From contig JAJYGU010000082.1 of the NCBI GenBank assembly GCA_021784975.1, forward strand, positions 1 through 13,342: 13,342 bases of DNA. The letters run 5' to 3'. The notes under the pieces were generated by a model. That model was not told the DNA's origin, made no database searches, and worked only from the letters and a program-made list of their open reading frames with translations. Positions 6,176 through 13,273 of the stretch are shown one piece after another (position 1 is the stretch's first letter; every line of letters starts with the position of its first letter). The stretch is from Planctomycetota bacterium (GTDB lineage: Bacteria > Planctomycetota > Planctomycetia > Pirellulales > Thermoguttaceae). The translations under genes were made by a program, and so were the position numbers.

Positions 6176-7639
6176 ATGAAAGCGATCGTACCCATTTTCG
6201 TAGTGGCGGGAACGTGCCTTTTCGCACAACGCGGCTTGCCGGCTGACGGGCGGGTCTACGACATTCGCACCTTCGACGCCGTCCCGGGCGGCAAGCGGCT
6301 CTGCACGCGAGCCATCCAGAAGGCCATCGACCGCTGCGCCGAGCGCGGCGGAGGAACGGTCTACTTTCCGCCGGGTGTTTGGCTGAGCGGCACCCTCAAC
6401 CTCCGCAGCCACGTCACCCTGGAAATCGAGGCCGGCGGCTGCCTGTTGGGTAGCGCTAATCCGGCCGACTTTCCCGAGCAGCCCGCCAGGTTCCGCTCCT
6501 ATACCGATCATTACGTTCGTCAGGCATTGATCCGCGGCGAGGGCCTCGAACAGGTGGCCATCCGCGGCCGCGGCACCATCGACGGCCAAGGAGGGAAGTT
6601 CCGCTGGAAGGAGTACAAGAACCGTCCCTACGTCATCCGGCTGGTCCAGTGCCGCGACGTGCTGGTCGAGGGGATTACGCTCCGCGATGCGCCGATGTGG
6701 ATGCAACACTATCTGGCCTGTGAGCGGGTGCGGATCCACGGGATTACCGTGCACGACATGGCCACCTACAACAACGACGGCATCGACATCGACGGCTGCC
6801 GCGACGCAGTGGTGAGCGACTGCACCATCCTTTCGCTCGACGACGCCTTGTGCCTGAAGAGCACCTCGAACCGCCCGTGCGAGAATGTGACCATCGCCAA
6901 CTGCGTGCTCAGCAGCCACTGCAACGCTTTGAAGATGGGCACGGAATCGGTGGGCGGCTTCCGCAACATCACCGTTACCAATTGCGCGATTTCATCGCCG
7001 CCGCCCGCCAACCCCATCGACGGCAACTCGCGAGGAATCTCCGGCATCGCGTTGGAACTGGTCGACGGCGGCAGGCTGGAAGGGGTGACGGTTTCCAATG
7101 TGACCATCGACGGCGTCAGTACGCCGATCTTCCTCCGCTTGGGGAATCGCGGGCGGCCGATCGCCGACGACATGCGGCGACGCGGCGTAGGCACGTTCCA
7201 CAACGTGCTCCTGAGCAATATTGTGGCCACCCGCACCGGTCGGATCGGTTGTTCGATCACCGGCCTGCCCGGTCACCCGATCGAAAACGTCTGCCTAAGC
7301 AACGTGCAGCTCGGCTTTGAAGGCGGCGGGAGCAAAAAAGATGCCGCCCGGCCGGTGGCCGAGTTGGAGGCCCATTACCCGGAGGCCAGCATGTTTGGAG
7401 TGTTGCCGGCCTACGGCTTCTACTGCCGGCACGTCGTGGGTCTGAAGCTGCGGGACGTGCAACTGCGGACCCTTCAGCCGGACCTGCGACACGCCTTGCT
7501 GTGCGACGATGTAAAGCGGCTGGTGCTGGACGGTATCGACGTGCGTTCCGCTTCCGATGCCGCCGCCGCGATCGGCTTGATCCACAGCCCTCAGGCGGAA
7601 ATCTACCACTGCCGAGAGCTAGCGATCGAAGGGAGGTAA
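6176..7639 (+). CDS. Secreted glycoside hydrolase family 28 (polygalacturonase-like)
   Basis: A 487-aa protein with a Sec-type signal (MK, then hydrophobic AIVPIFVVAGTCLFA; cleavage probably near residues 17-24) and a right-handed beta-helix. The N-terminal part (TRAIQKAIDRCAERGGGTVYFPPG) is typical of GH28 and pectate-lyase-like helices. Active-site correspondences to classical polygalacturonase are N199/D201 (NTD motif, here NND), D222-D223 (DD), H248 (GHG, here SHC) and R321 (RIK, here RLG). The 21-residue gap D201 to D222 matches the family. The enzyme should cleave galacturonan-like or related polysaccharides at the cell surface or in the periplasm. The altered GHG and RIK motifs suggest a specificity other than plain pectin. 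No transporter, sulfatase or regulator accompanies it. The start has only a weak GAGA ribosome binding site. The stop is followed at once by a REP-like palindrome. Confidence 0.88.
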   Translation: MKAIVPIFVVAGTCLFAQRGLPADGRVYDIRTFDAVPGGKRLCTRAIQKAIDRCAERGGGTVYFPPGVWLSGTLNLRSHVTLEIEAGGCLLGSANPADFPEQPARFRSYTDHYVRQALIRGEGLEQVAIRGRGTIDGQGGKFRWKEYKNRPYVIRLVQCRDVLVEGITLRDAPMWMQHYLACERVRIHGITVHDMATYNNDGIDIDGCRDAVVSDCTILSLDDALCLKSTSNRPCENVTIANCVLSSHCNALKMGTESVGGFRNITVTNCAISSPPPANPIDGNSRGISGIALELVDGGRLEGVTVSNVTIDGVSTPIFLRLGNRGRPIADDMRRRGVGTFHNVLLSNIVATRTGRIGCSITGLPGHPIENVCLSNVQLGFEGGGSKKDAARPVAELEAHYPEASMFGVLPAYGFYCRHVVGLKLRDVQLRTLQPDLRHALLCDDVKRLVLDGIDVRSASDAAAAIGLIHSPQAEIYHCRELAIEGR

Positions 7640-7652
7640 GGGGACAGTCCCC
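7640..7652. repeat. REP-like palindrome GGGGACAGTCCCC
   Basis: A perfect 13-nt palindrome around a central A begins at the base after the GH28 stop codon. It is the same core as at 3484-3535. Its position between converging genes would allow a role as bidirectional transcription end or mRNA 3'-end protector. Confidence 0.65.
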
Positions 7653-7663
7653 GCCGGCCGTAA

Positions 7664-7738
7664 GGGGACAGGCACATTTTCGGCCTTCAGGCGTACAAAG
7701 TGGACATGGCGAGGCGGGCCGAAAATGAGCCAGTCCCC
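7664..7738. repeat. BIME-like inverted pair of 22-bp REP-like arms
   Basis: The arm at 7664-7685 (GGGGACAGGC... ending TTTTCGGCC) and the arm at 7717-7738 (GGCCGAAAAT... ending AGTCCCC) are reverse complements at 20 of 22 positions, separated by 31 bp. With the palindrome at 7640 this fills the 108-bp space between converging genes. Confidence 0.75.
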
Positions 7739-7747
7739 AGTGCCCCC

Positions 7748-8566
7748 TCAGCTATGCTCCGGGGCATGGAAGGTGAAGCGGCAGCTCTGGTTGAAGAACC
7801 GCAGGGGATTCTCGTAGACCAGCCGGCGGATTTGCGATTCGCCGTGGCCGCGGCGGCGCATGACTTGGATGAACGCCGGCACCGCCAGCGGATCGGACGG
7901 TCCCCAGTCGGCCGATGAATTGACCAACACTCGCTCCTGGCCGTAGATCTCCACCAGGTCGGCGGCCCGTTCGGGCGTAGCCTTGGTGGTGGGATAGAGC
8001 GTGATGCCCGCCCAGTAGCCTTCGTCGAGCACGTGGCGGATAGTGTGCTCCTCGCAGTGGTCGACGCACACCCGGCTGTGATCGACCCGGCGGTCGGCCC
8101 GCAGGAGGTCGAGGATCATCCGCGTGCCCTTGTACTTGTCTTCCAGGTGCGGGGTGTGAAACAGAAGCTGCTCGCCGCGCTGCATCGCCAGCTCGATGAG
8201 CCCCAACAGCGTGGTGACTTCGTTCTTGGTGCACTTGTGCAGTCCGACCTCGCCGATCCCCAACGCGTCGGGACGGTCGAGGAACTCGGGCAGCACCGCA
8301 ATCACTTCGCGGGCGAAGGATACATTCTCGGCTTCCTTGGCGTTGATGCCCAGCCAGGCGTAATGCCGAATGCCGTAATCGGCTGCCCGTTTGGGCTCCC
8401 ACTCGGTCAGTTGCCGGAAGTAATCATAGAAACTGCCGACGGAGCGGCGATCGTAACCCATCCAAAAAGCCGGCTCGCCTACCGCCACGCAGCCTGCACG
8501 AGCCATGGCTGCCAGATCGTCGGTGGTGCGGGCGGCGATATGGATGTGGGGGTCGAAGAAGTACAT
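7748..8566 (-). CDS. TatD-family metal-dependent hydrolase, EboB-like
   Basis: A 272-aa TIM-barrel amidohydrolase of about the usual TatD length. Metal ligands visible are H7 and H9 (FFDPHIHI), E106 (GIGEVGL), H137 (FHTPH), H170 (VDHCEEH) and D220 (NSSADWG). The stretches EPAFWMGYDR, SFYDYFRQL, HTPHLEDKYKGTRM and SADWGPSDP resemble, from memory, EboB proteins, the TatD-like members of ebo clusters (linked to export of scytonemin-type precursors). They are less like the DNase TatD itself. No eboA, C, D, E or F lies in the window, so an ebo role is not supported by context. It is the last gene of the minus-strand unit, 77 bp after the preceding frame. No Shine-Dalgarno sequence precedes the ATG, and a perfect hairpin (8597-8628) ends up 30 nt upstream. 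Confidence 0.9.
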   Translation of the reverse strand: MYFFDPHIHIAARTTDDLAAMARAGCVAVGEPAFWMGYDRRSVGSFYDYFRQLTEWEPKRAADYGIRHYAWLGINAKEAENVSFAREVIAVLPEFLDRPDALGIGEVGLHKCTKNEVTTLLGLIELAMQRGEQLLFHTPHLEDKYKGTRMILDLLRADRRVDHSRVCVDHCEEHTIRHVLDEGYWAGITLYPTTKATPERAADLVEIYGQERVLVNSSADWGPSDPLAVPAFIQVMRRRGHGESQIRRLVYENPLRFFNQSCRFTFHAPEHS

Positions 8567-8596
8567 GGCGGGGCAGGGGACAGGGACCAGGGGTCA

Positions 8597-8628
8597 GGCG
8601 GAAGGATGAGGGATTTCATCCTTCCGCC
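8597..8628. repeat. Perfect 13-bp stem-loop in the intercistronic gap
   Basis: GGCGGAAGGATGA (8597-8609), a 6-nt loop GGGATT, and TCATCCTTCCGCC (8616-8628). The neighbouring bases repeat pieces of it: CCGCC-TCCGAACTC-type segments at about 8631-8645 and 8659-8673. There is no T-tract on either side, so it looks more like a REP-type mRNA-stabilising or attenuating structure than an intrinsic terminator. Confidence 0.75.
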
Positions 8629-8643
8629 GTCCGCCCTCCGAAC

Positions 8644-8937
8644 TCATCCTTTCTTTCCGCCTTCCGAACTCCGCCTTTCTGTCAATTCTCCACTAGGCGT
8701 CCGCCAGTTCTCGTCGTAGGGCAGCGAGAACAGCAGTTGGATGCGCTCCGCCCGGTCCGGGCCGGCCGAGGCCAGGGCTTCCAGGCTGCGGTGGATGGAC
8801 TCGAAGCGGGCGTGATCGGCGATCGGCCCTTCAGCGCGCTCAATTCGATCCAACGCGGCTGCCAAGTCCAGCAGGCGGGAGCGAATCATCAGGAATTCGC
8901 GGTCGAAAGTCTTGGCAGCGGAAGGAGGAACTGGCAT
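8644..8937 (-). CDS. Small conserved-type hypothetical protein, coupled to upstream gene
   Basis: A predicted 97-aa soluble protein. The ATG shares one base with the TAA stop of the upstream gene (TAATG at 8935-8939), a clear sign of translational coupling and the main reason for this start. Residues 12-35 (DREFLMIRSRLLDLAAALDR) and 43-69 form two predicted helices, and a sharp motif LLFSLPYDENWR lies at 68-79. This looks like a small planctomycete hypothetical, but I cannot name a function. The last 18 residues (TPSGELTERRSSEGGKKG) are encoded within the GGCGGA-type repeat region, so the native C-terminus may originally have ended near residue 80. Its tight link to the coiled-coil membrane protein suggests a shared task. 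Confidence 0.78.
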   Translation of the reverse strand: MPVPPSAAKTFDREFLMIRSRLLDLAAALDRIERAEGPIADHARFESIHRSLEALASAGPDRAERIQLLFSLPYDENWRTPSGELTERRSSEGGKKG

Positions 8938-10349
8938 TAGTGCTCGGCGTTTCGATCGGATCGATCGGAGGGCTGACGGGGAACGAAGACACTCCCCGTG
9001 GACTTGATTTGCGGGCCGGGCGGGGCCTTTGGGGCAAAATCCTTGATATTCAGACCTTTGCCATAACGGACCACCCGGGTCGGGTTCTTCCAGCCCATCC
9101 GTTCCAGCAGGTCATCCAGCGAGATGCTCGGCACCCCGAGTCTGGCCGCGGTCTTGGTCATGGCGGTGTCGCCCTTGCGCTGCGGGTCTTGGTCCGCCTC
9201 CTCAAACTTGGCCCCGCACACCAGGTAGCGGGTGTTGATGGTCATTTGTCCGACGATCTCACCCTTCTCGTTGAGGTAGGAATCGACCACCCCGCCGTTC
9301 ATGGTGATCAGGTCGCGGAGGGTCGCCAAGTCGCTCTTGCCGTCGCCGTCCATGTCGAGAAATCCGGTCAAGGCAAAATGACGTGGCTGGTACGGGCTCC
9401 AGATGGGCGTATAGATCTTGTCGCCGGGCATGATGGGATCGTCCGGCTTGTCGTCGGTGATGCGGGTTTCGGCCAGGTGCGCGCCGAGGAACTGGGTGAC
9501 CTCGATGCTGGCCTTCTTGGCGCTGAGGGTCAGGTTGGTAATGTCGGCGGGAAAGACGCTGAAGCTAACCTGGCGGACCAAGGAATCCGCCCGGCCAAGA
9601 TTGATCCAGGCCGTGCCCGTGCGCTGATTGACCCAGCGGACCTCGCCCAACGGGGCGTCGAAGTTCTCGGCGGTCATCTTGTTCAATTTGGCCGATTTCT
9701 GGTCATAATCCTTGGTCAGGCTGACCAACTGGCCTTGCAGGCCGGCCGAGTTGGCTGCCTCCTTGTCCAAGGCGGCCTTGGACTCTTTCTGAACCCGGTT
9801 CAGGTCGGCTTGAATCTTTGTTTGCTCGGCTACAATTTGGTCTCGCCGGGTGATGAAGTCAGCGGATTCCTTTTCATCGTGTTTCTGCGCTTTGTCGGCC
9901 GCCTCCTGGAAACCCTTGATTTCTGGATCTTTGCTGGCTTCGCGACCGATGAACAGAGCCTTGAACGCCTCCAGGTCCTTCTGGGCCTTCTGCAGGGCAT
10001 CGTTCTTATCGGCCAGCGTCTTTTCCACCTTTTCCAGCAGAGGGCGATAGAAGTGGAACTCCTCTTGATAGGCCCCGGCGTACTTCCTCATGTCGTCCTT
10101 GAATTGGGCCCCCACGGTTTCAGCGGAATCCTGACTTGGCCCGATAATCAAACGCTTCAGGGTGTCGGCCTCGGTCCCTTTCTCGCCGGCCAATTTGGCT
10201 TGGGCGTTCCGATCTTCCAGGTTCTTCTGGGCCTCAGCCCAGGCCGTTTGGTACTGTTTGAAGAACAAATACGAGGTTACGCCCAGGATAATCGTGAGCA
10301 TAACGAAAACGATCAACGCGATTTGCAGACCTTGATTCTCGCGAGCCAT
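8937..10349 (-). CDS. Membrane-anchored coiled-coil protein with a BRCT-like C-terminal domain
   Basis: A predicted 470-aa protein. The start at 10349 is preferred over an upstream ATG at 10517: AGGAG lies 10 nt before it, a strong promoter lies just upstream, and residue 1 is followed directly by a membrane segment (about 10-30). Residues about 35-225 are long charged helices rich in Lys, Glu, Gln and Ala, probably coiled coil. Residues about 233-315 (INLGRADSLVRQVSFSVF ... IMPGDKIYTPIW) read like a small beta-barrel, reminiscent of MreC-type or FlgT-type C-terminal folds. Residues about 325-420 follow a BRCT pattern: FALTGFLD, LATLRDLITMNGG, VVDSYL, TRYLVCG, then TKTAARLGVPSISLDDLLER. The C-terminal 50 residues look disordered. 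Its function is unknown; a scaffold at the inner membrane is plausible. The stop overlaps the next gene's ATG. Confidence 0.85.
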   Translation of the reverse strand: MARENQGLQIALIVFVMLTIILGVTSYLFFKQYQTAWAEAQKNLEDRNAQAKLAGEKGTEADTLKRLIIGPSQDSAETVGAQFKDDMRKYAGAYQEEFHFYRPLLEKVEKTLADKNDALQKAQKDLEAFKALFIGREASKDPEIKGFQEAADKAQKHDEKESADFITRRDQIVAEQTKIQADLNRVQKESKAALDKEAANSAGLQGQLVSLTKDYDQKSAKLNKMTAENFDAPLGEVRWVNQRTGTAWINLGRADSLVRQVSFSVFPADITNLTLSAKKASIEVTQFLGAHLAETRITDDKPDDPIMPGDKIYTPIWSPYQPRHFALTGFLDMDGDGKSDLATLRDLITMNGGVVDSYLNEKGEIVGQMTINTRYLVCGAKFEEADQDPQRKGDTAMTKTAARLGVPSISLDDLLERMGWKNPTRVVRYGKGLNIKDFAPKAPPGPQIKSTGSVFVPRQPSDRSDRNAEH

Positions 10350-10395
10350 AAGCCATCGACTCCTGAGCAGTTTTCCGCGATGAGAGCTAAGTTTG

Positions 10396-10424
10396 ATTCT
10401 ACTTGGGCCCCCCAGCGGTGTCAA
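10396..10424 (-). promoter_or_regulatory. Near-consensus sigma70 promoter
   Basis: Read on the minus strand, TTGACA (10419-10424), a 17-bp spacer and TAGAAT (10396-10401) form a -35/-10 pair with a perfect -35 and five of six -10 bases. Transcription would begin about 10388, giving a leader of about 40 nt before the ATG at 10349. It should drive the coiled-coil/BRCT-like gene and its downstream partners, and it makes this unit separate from the condensation gene ending at 10536. Confidence 0.75.
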
Positions 10425-10462
10425 CGAAATGCCACCGAATTGGCAGAGGCCAGTGTCCGGTC

Positions 10463-10507
10463 CAAGGGGGGCAGTCCCCTTGTTGTGGCGACCACGCTGC
10501 CGCGTGG
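10463..10507. repeat. Two hairpins, REP-like, between transcription units
   Basis: CAAGGGG (10463-10469), loop GGCAGT, and CCCCTTG (10476-10482) form a 7-bp stem that contains an altered GGGGNNAGTCCCC core like the REP-like sites elsewhere. CCACGC (10492-10497), loop TGCC, and GCGTGG (10502-10507) form a second stem. They lie downstream of the condensation gene on the minus strand and upstream of the next promoter, where a transcription end is expected, but no U-tract follows. Confidence 0.55.
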
Positions 10508-10535
10508 CGCCCTCCACAAAAATTGGGAAACTCCC

Positions 10536-11897
10536 CTATTCCGCGATCAGGTCCGCCAGGAGGAAGTCCAGGAACGCCTCCGCCAGCGGCGGCGGGATCA
10601 GGCGGGCATCGTAGGTGGCCTGGAAGTTCAGGTGGCCGCCGTACTGATTGACCAACAAGCTCAAGGCGATGGAGGGCCAGATCGGGCCGCCGGTGTGGAA
10701 AAGGTCCTCGATGGCGGAGCCACAGAAGCTTTTGCCAACCGCCTCCAGGCTGCCAAAGTAGCCGAACCACAGCGAGTAGGCGTAGTGGACCAGGTGCCAG
10801 ACTGCCCACTCGACGTAACGATAGCGGCGGCTGAAAGCGGCCGCCATCCCTAAGATGCCCAGGTCGACGCCGTCGGCCAGACGCTGACGAAGCTGATCGC
10901 TCAACAGTCGCGTCAGTCGATCGCGATGGAGTAGGTCTTCACGCCCGACACGCAGGGAGATCGCCGACGTCACGTTTTGAAAGACCAACGCGGCCTGACC
11001 GTTGGCAGGGATGGGGATGCCGATGCCGGCCGCAAAATGTTGGCGGCTGTCATCCGGCGGGCCGAGGCGATCAATGGCCCGAAAAGCGCTCCCCAAGACG
11101 GCCATCGAGATGCACGGGAAACCGCAGAGGGCCACGATCCGCCCGCGAAGCACCGACGACGACCGGGCGTCCAGCCGGCGGCTGACGATTTCCAGCCGCG
11201 CGGGTCCCGTCGGCGGCGGTGCAATCGGCAGCAGGGTGGCCGCCCGGCCGCGAAAGACGCGGGTCTGCAGCTCGGCGGCTGCCTGAGCAACTTCGCGCCG
11301 GCGCTCACGCGGGAATTGCCGCAAGTGCTCCCAAACCAGGTCGCCTGGTTCGCTGAGCAATGGGGCAGCGGGCCGCCGCGGAGACAACCGCTCGATTTCC
11401 CGGAGCAAGGGGACCGCCGCCCGGTTGTCCATCAACACGTGGTTATATTGAAGCAAGAACACGTCTTTGCCGTCGGGCCGGTGGAGCAGATGAAAGTCAA
11501 GCGGATCGGCGGCGGTCGGATCGGGGCCGGCGGAAAGGATGTCGGCCGCGCGCTCCAAGACGGCCTGAGGATCATCGGAAGGCAACCTCGTTTCTGCGAG
11601 CCGGCACGCCGCGCCCGGTCGAAACCGCCAATAAGGGCGCCCCTGGCGGTCGGTTTCGATCAGTCGCGAGGTCATGACCGGATAGTAGTTGCCCAGCCGT
11701 GCAATGGCGCGGCGCAGGGCCGCCGCGTCGGCCCGGCCTTCAAGCCAGACGAGCATTTGGGTCCCGATGCCTGGATAGCCCAGTTGCCGGGCCACCAGAT
11801 CGATGCAGCGGATGCTTCGATCGATGGGGTTGAGACACTGCGCGCCGTCTTTCACTAGCTCCGGCCCGTGCTGGCAAGCGGACACGTGTACGATCAC
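10536..11897 (-). CDS. Stand-alone condensation-domain / acyltransferase-like protein
   Basis: A predicted 453-aa protein of about one condensation-domain length. The GTG at 11897 is chosen as start because GGGAGG lies 6 nt upstream and it overlaps the preceding gene's TGA as GTGA, a typical coupled junction. The active-site motif HHxxxDG appears as NHVLMDN at 152-158, so the catalytic second His (H153) and the structural Asp (D157) are kept, while the first His and the Gly are replaced by Asn. The N-terminal half (YYPVMTSRLIE, WRFRPG) fits condensation or PapA/wax-synthase-like acyltransferases; the DFGWG-type motif of classical NRPS domains is not evident. It probably joins an acyl or aminoacyl group made by the adjacent adenylating enzyme to an amine or alcohol. 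A region rich in Trp and Tyr (about 361-381) may contact lipid or a hydrophobic substrate. Confidence 0.82.
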   Translation of the reverse strand: MIVHVSACQHGPELVKDGAQCLNPIDRSIRCIDLVARQLGYPGIGTQMLVWLEGRADAAALRRAIARLGNYYPVMTSRLIETDRQGRPYWRFRPGAACRLAETRLPSDDPQAVLERAADILSAGPDPTAADPLDFHLLHRPDGKDVFLLQYNHVLMDNRAAVPLLREIERLSPRRPAAPLLSEPGDLVWEHLRQFPRERRREVAQAAAELQTRVFRGRAATLLPIAPPPTGPARLEIVSRRLDARSSSVLRGRIVALCGFPCISMAVLGSAFRAIDRLGPPDDSRQHFAAGIGIPIPANGQAALVFQNVTSAISLRVGREDLLHRDRLTRLLSDQLRQRLADGVDLGILGMAAAFSRRYRYVEWAVWHLVHYAYSLWFGYFGSLEAVGKSFCGSAIEDLFHTGGPIWPSIALSLLVNQYGGHLNFQATYDARLIPPPLAEAFLDFLLADLIAE

Positions 11898-13273
11898 GGT
11901 TTGCCTCCCACCGTTTCGCGGTGCAGCACCTTGCCGCTGGCCGTGCGCCGCAGGGCATCGGTGAGGTCGATTTTCTCGGGCACTTTGTAGGAGGCCAGCT
12001 TTTGACCGCACCAGCGGCGGAGTTCGCTCGCAAGCCCGTCGCGATTGACGCCGGCCTTGGCCACCACGCGGGCATAGGGGATCTCGACGTTGTGGCGATT
12101 GCGGTGGGCGAAGACGCTGGCTTCGGCGACGGCCGGGTGGGCGGTGAGCACCGCCTCGACCTCTTGGGGAAAGAACTTCATGCCCATCACGCTGATCACG
12201 TCGGTCCGCCGCCCGCGCAGAAACAGGCAGCCGTCGGCATCCAGTTCCCCCACGTCGCCGGTGCGAAACCAGCCGTCGAGTAGAATCTCGTTCCGCGGCC
12301 GCCAGGGGTGATAATAGGCGTCCAGGAAGCCCTTGCCGCGGAACCAGATCTCGCGGAGCGACCCGCCCAGGCCGATGTCTTCCATGCGCAACTGATAGGC
12401 TGGCAGGACGCGGCCGACCGACTCGTCTTTCTCGGCGGCAAAATCGAGGTTGATGCAGGGCAGCCCAACCTCGATGATCCCCAGGGCCTGCGTCAACGGC
12501 AGGCGGTAACGCCGGTGAAAGCGGCGGGCCACCTCGCGGTCCAGCGAAGTGGTGGTGGAAATCGCCAAGCGCAGGCTGGGCAACGGCGAAGCGTGCGGGT
12601 AGTCGGCCAGCCAGGCCCAGTGAGTCGGCGAGGCGTAGATCAGGGTCGCCCGATGCTCTTGGCAGGCGGCTGCCACCGCTGCCGCCAAATGATTAGCCGG
12701 CATCACCATGGTGGCCCCGAAGGTCAAGTAGCTGACGATGGACACGGCGAAATGATAGGCCATCGGCAGCAGCCAGAGGACACGATCCTCCGGCCCGATC
12801 CTGAGGGCCTCATTAGCGGCGTGAATCCGCTCCTCGATGGTCTGATGTGACAGGACCACGCCCTTCGAGTTGCCGGTGGTACCCGAGGTGAAACGAATGA
12901 AGGCCGCCTGGAAGGAATCGAAGCCGGGCGGATGGTCGCGCGGGCTGCGGATCGGGGCGAGAGCGACGTTCTCGGCGATGGCCGCATCCTTGCCGCGGCG
13001 AAACGGCTCGACAAAGGCGGTTTCGTCACTGGGCGAAAGGACGTAGTCCAAGGCTATCTGCCGGCATATCTCTTGCTTTTCCTCCGGCGCCAACTCGGTG
13101 GCCACCGGGACGATGCACCCGCCGCAGCGCCAAACCGCATAATTCAGGGCGATGTAGCGACAGCCGCTGCGATCGTGCAGGCCAACGCAATCTCCGGCCT
13201 TCAGGCCTGCGTTATGCAATCGTTCCGCCAGGTCTTGAATGCTTCGGTCAAGCTCATCATAAGTTATTCGCAT
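11894..13273 (-). CDS. AMP-binding adenylate-forming enzyme (acyl-CoA synthetase / free-standing A domain)
   Basis: From the first ATG this is 459 aa, slightly short for the ANL family. Core motifs are present: the A3 P-loop FTSGTTGNSKGVVLSH at 128-143, A5 ALGIIEVG at 263-270 with E268, A7 GWFRTGD at 334-340, A8 hinge RRTDVISVMGMKFFPQEVE at 355-373, and A10 RTASGKVLHR at 443-452 with the catalytic Lys448. It activates a carboxylic acid as acyl-AMP and probably passes it to CoA or a carrier. It overlaps the condensation gene by 4 bp. The 5' end is odd. The in-frame codons just upstream read HPAIIGPDEG, the usual family sequence before RITYDEL, but no ATG, GTG or TTG lies between them and an in-frame TAA at 13325-13327. 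GAGGGG touches the ATG at 13273 with no spacing. The true start is unresolved, and the gene may be truncated or mis-assembled at its 5' end. Confidence 0.92.
   Translation of the reverse strand: MRITYDELDRSIQDLAERLHNAGLKAGDCVGLHDRSGCRYIALNYAVWRCGGCIVPVATELAPEEKQEICRQIALDYVLSPSDETAFVEPFRRGKDAAIAENVALAPIRSPRDHPPGFDSFQAAFIRFTSGTTGNSKGVVLSHQTIEERIHAANEALRIGPEDRVLWLLPMAYHFAVSIVSYLTFGATMVMPANHLAAAVAAACQEHRATLIYASPTHWAWLADYPHASPLPSLRLAISTTTSLDREVARRFHRRYRLPLTQALGIIEVGLPCINLDFAAEKDESVGRVLPAYQLRMEDIGLGGSLREIWFRGKGFLDAYYHPWRPRNEILLDGWFRTGDVGELDADGCLFLRGRRTDVISVMGMKFFPQEVEAVLTAHPAVAEASVFAHRNRHNVEIPYARVVAKAGVNRDGLASELRRWCGQKLASYKVPEKIDLTDALRRTASGKVLHRETVGGKP

Noticed and set aside
5936..6919. A 327-codon minus-strand frame overlapping the GH28 gene and its upstream region
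   Set aside because: It is antisense to the GH28 N-terminal half; the part outside GH28 covers repeat-bearing spacer and shows no motif.
7748..8937. An ebo gene cluster
   Set aside because: Only the TatD-like member is present; the 97-aa neighbour does not look like EboA, and no UbiA-like, dehydroquinate-synthase-like or TIM-barrel ebo partner is seen.
8940..10853. A 637-codon open frame on the plus strand
   Set aside because: It lies antisense to the coiled-coil/BRCT-like gene and runs into the condensation gene. It has low-complexity composition, no family motif and no ribosome binding site; it is a codon-bias shadow.
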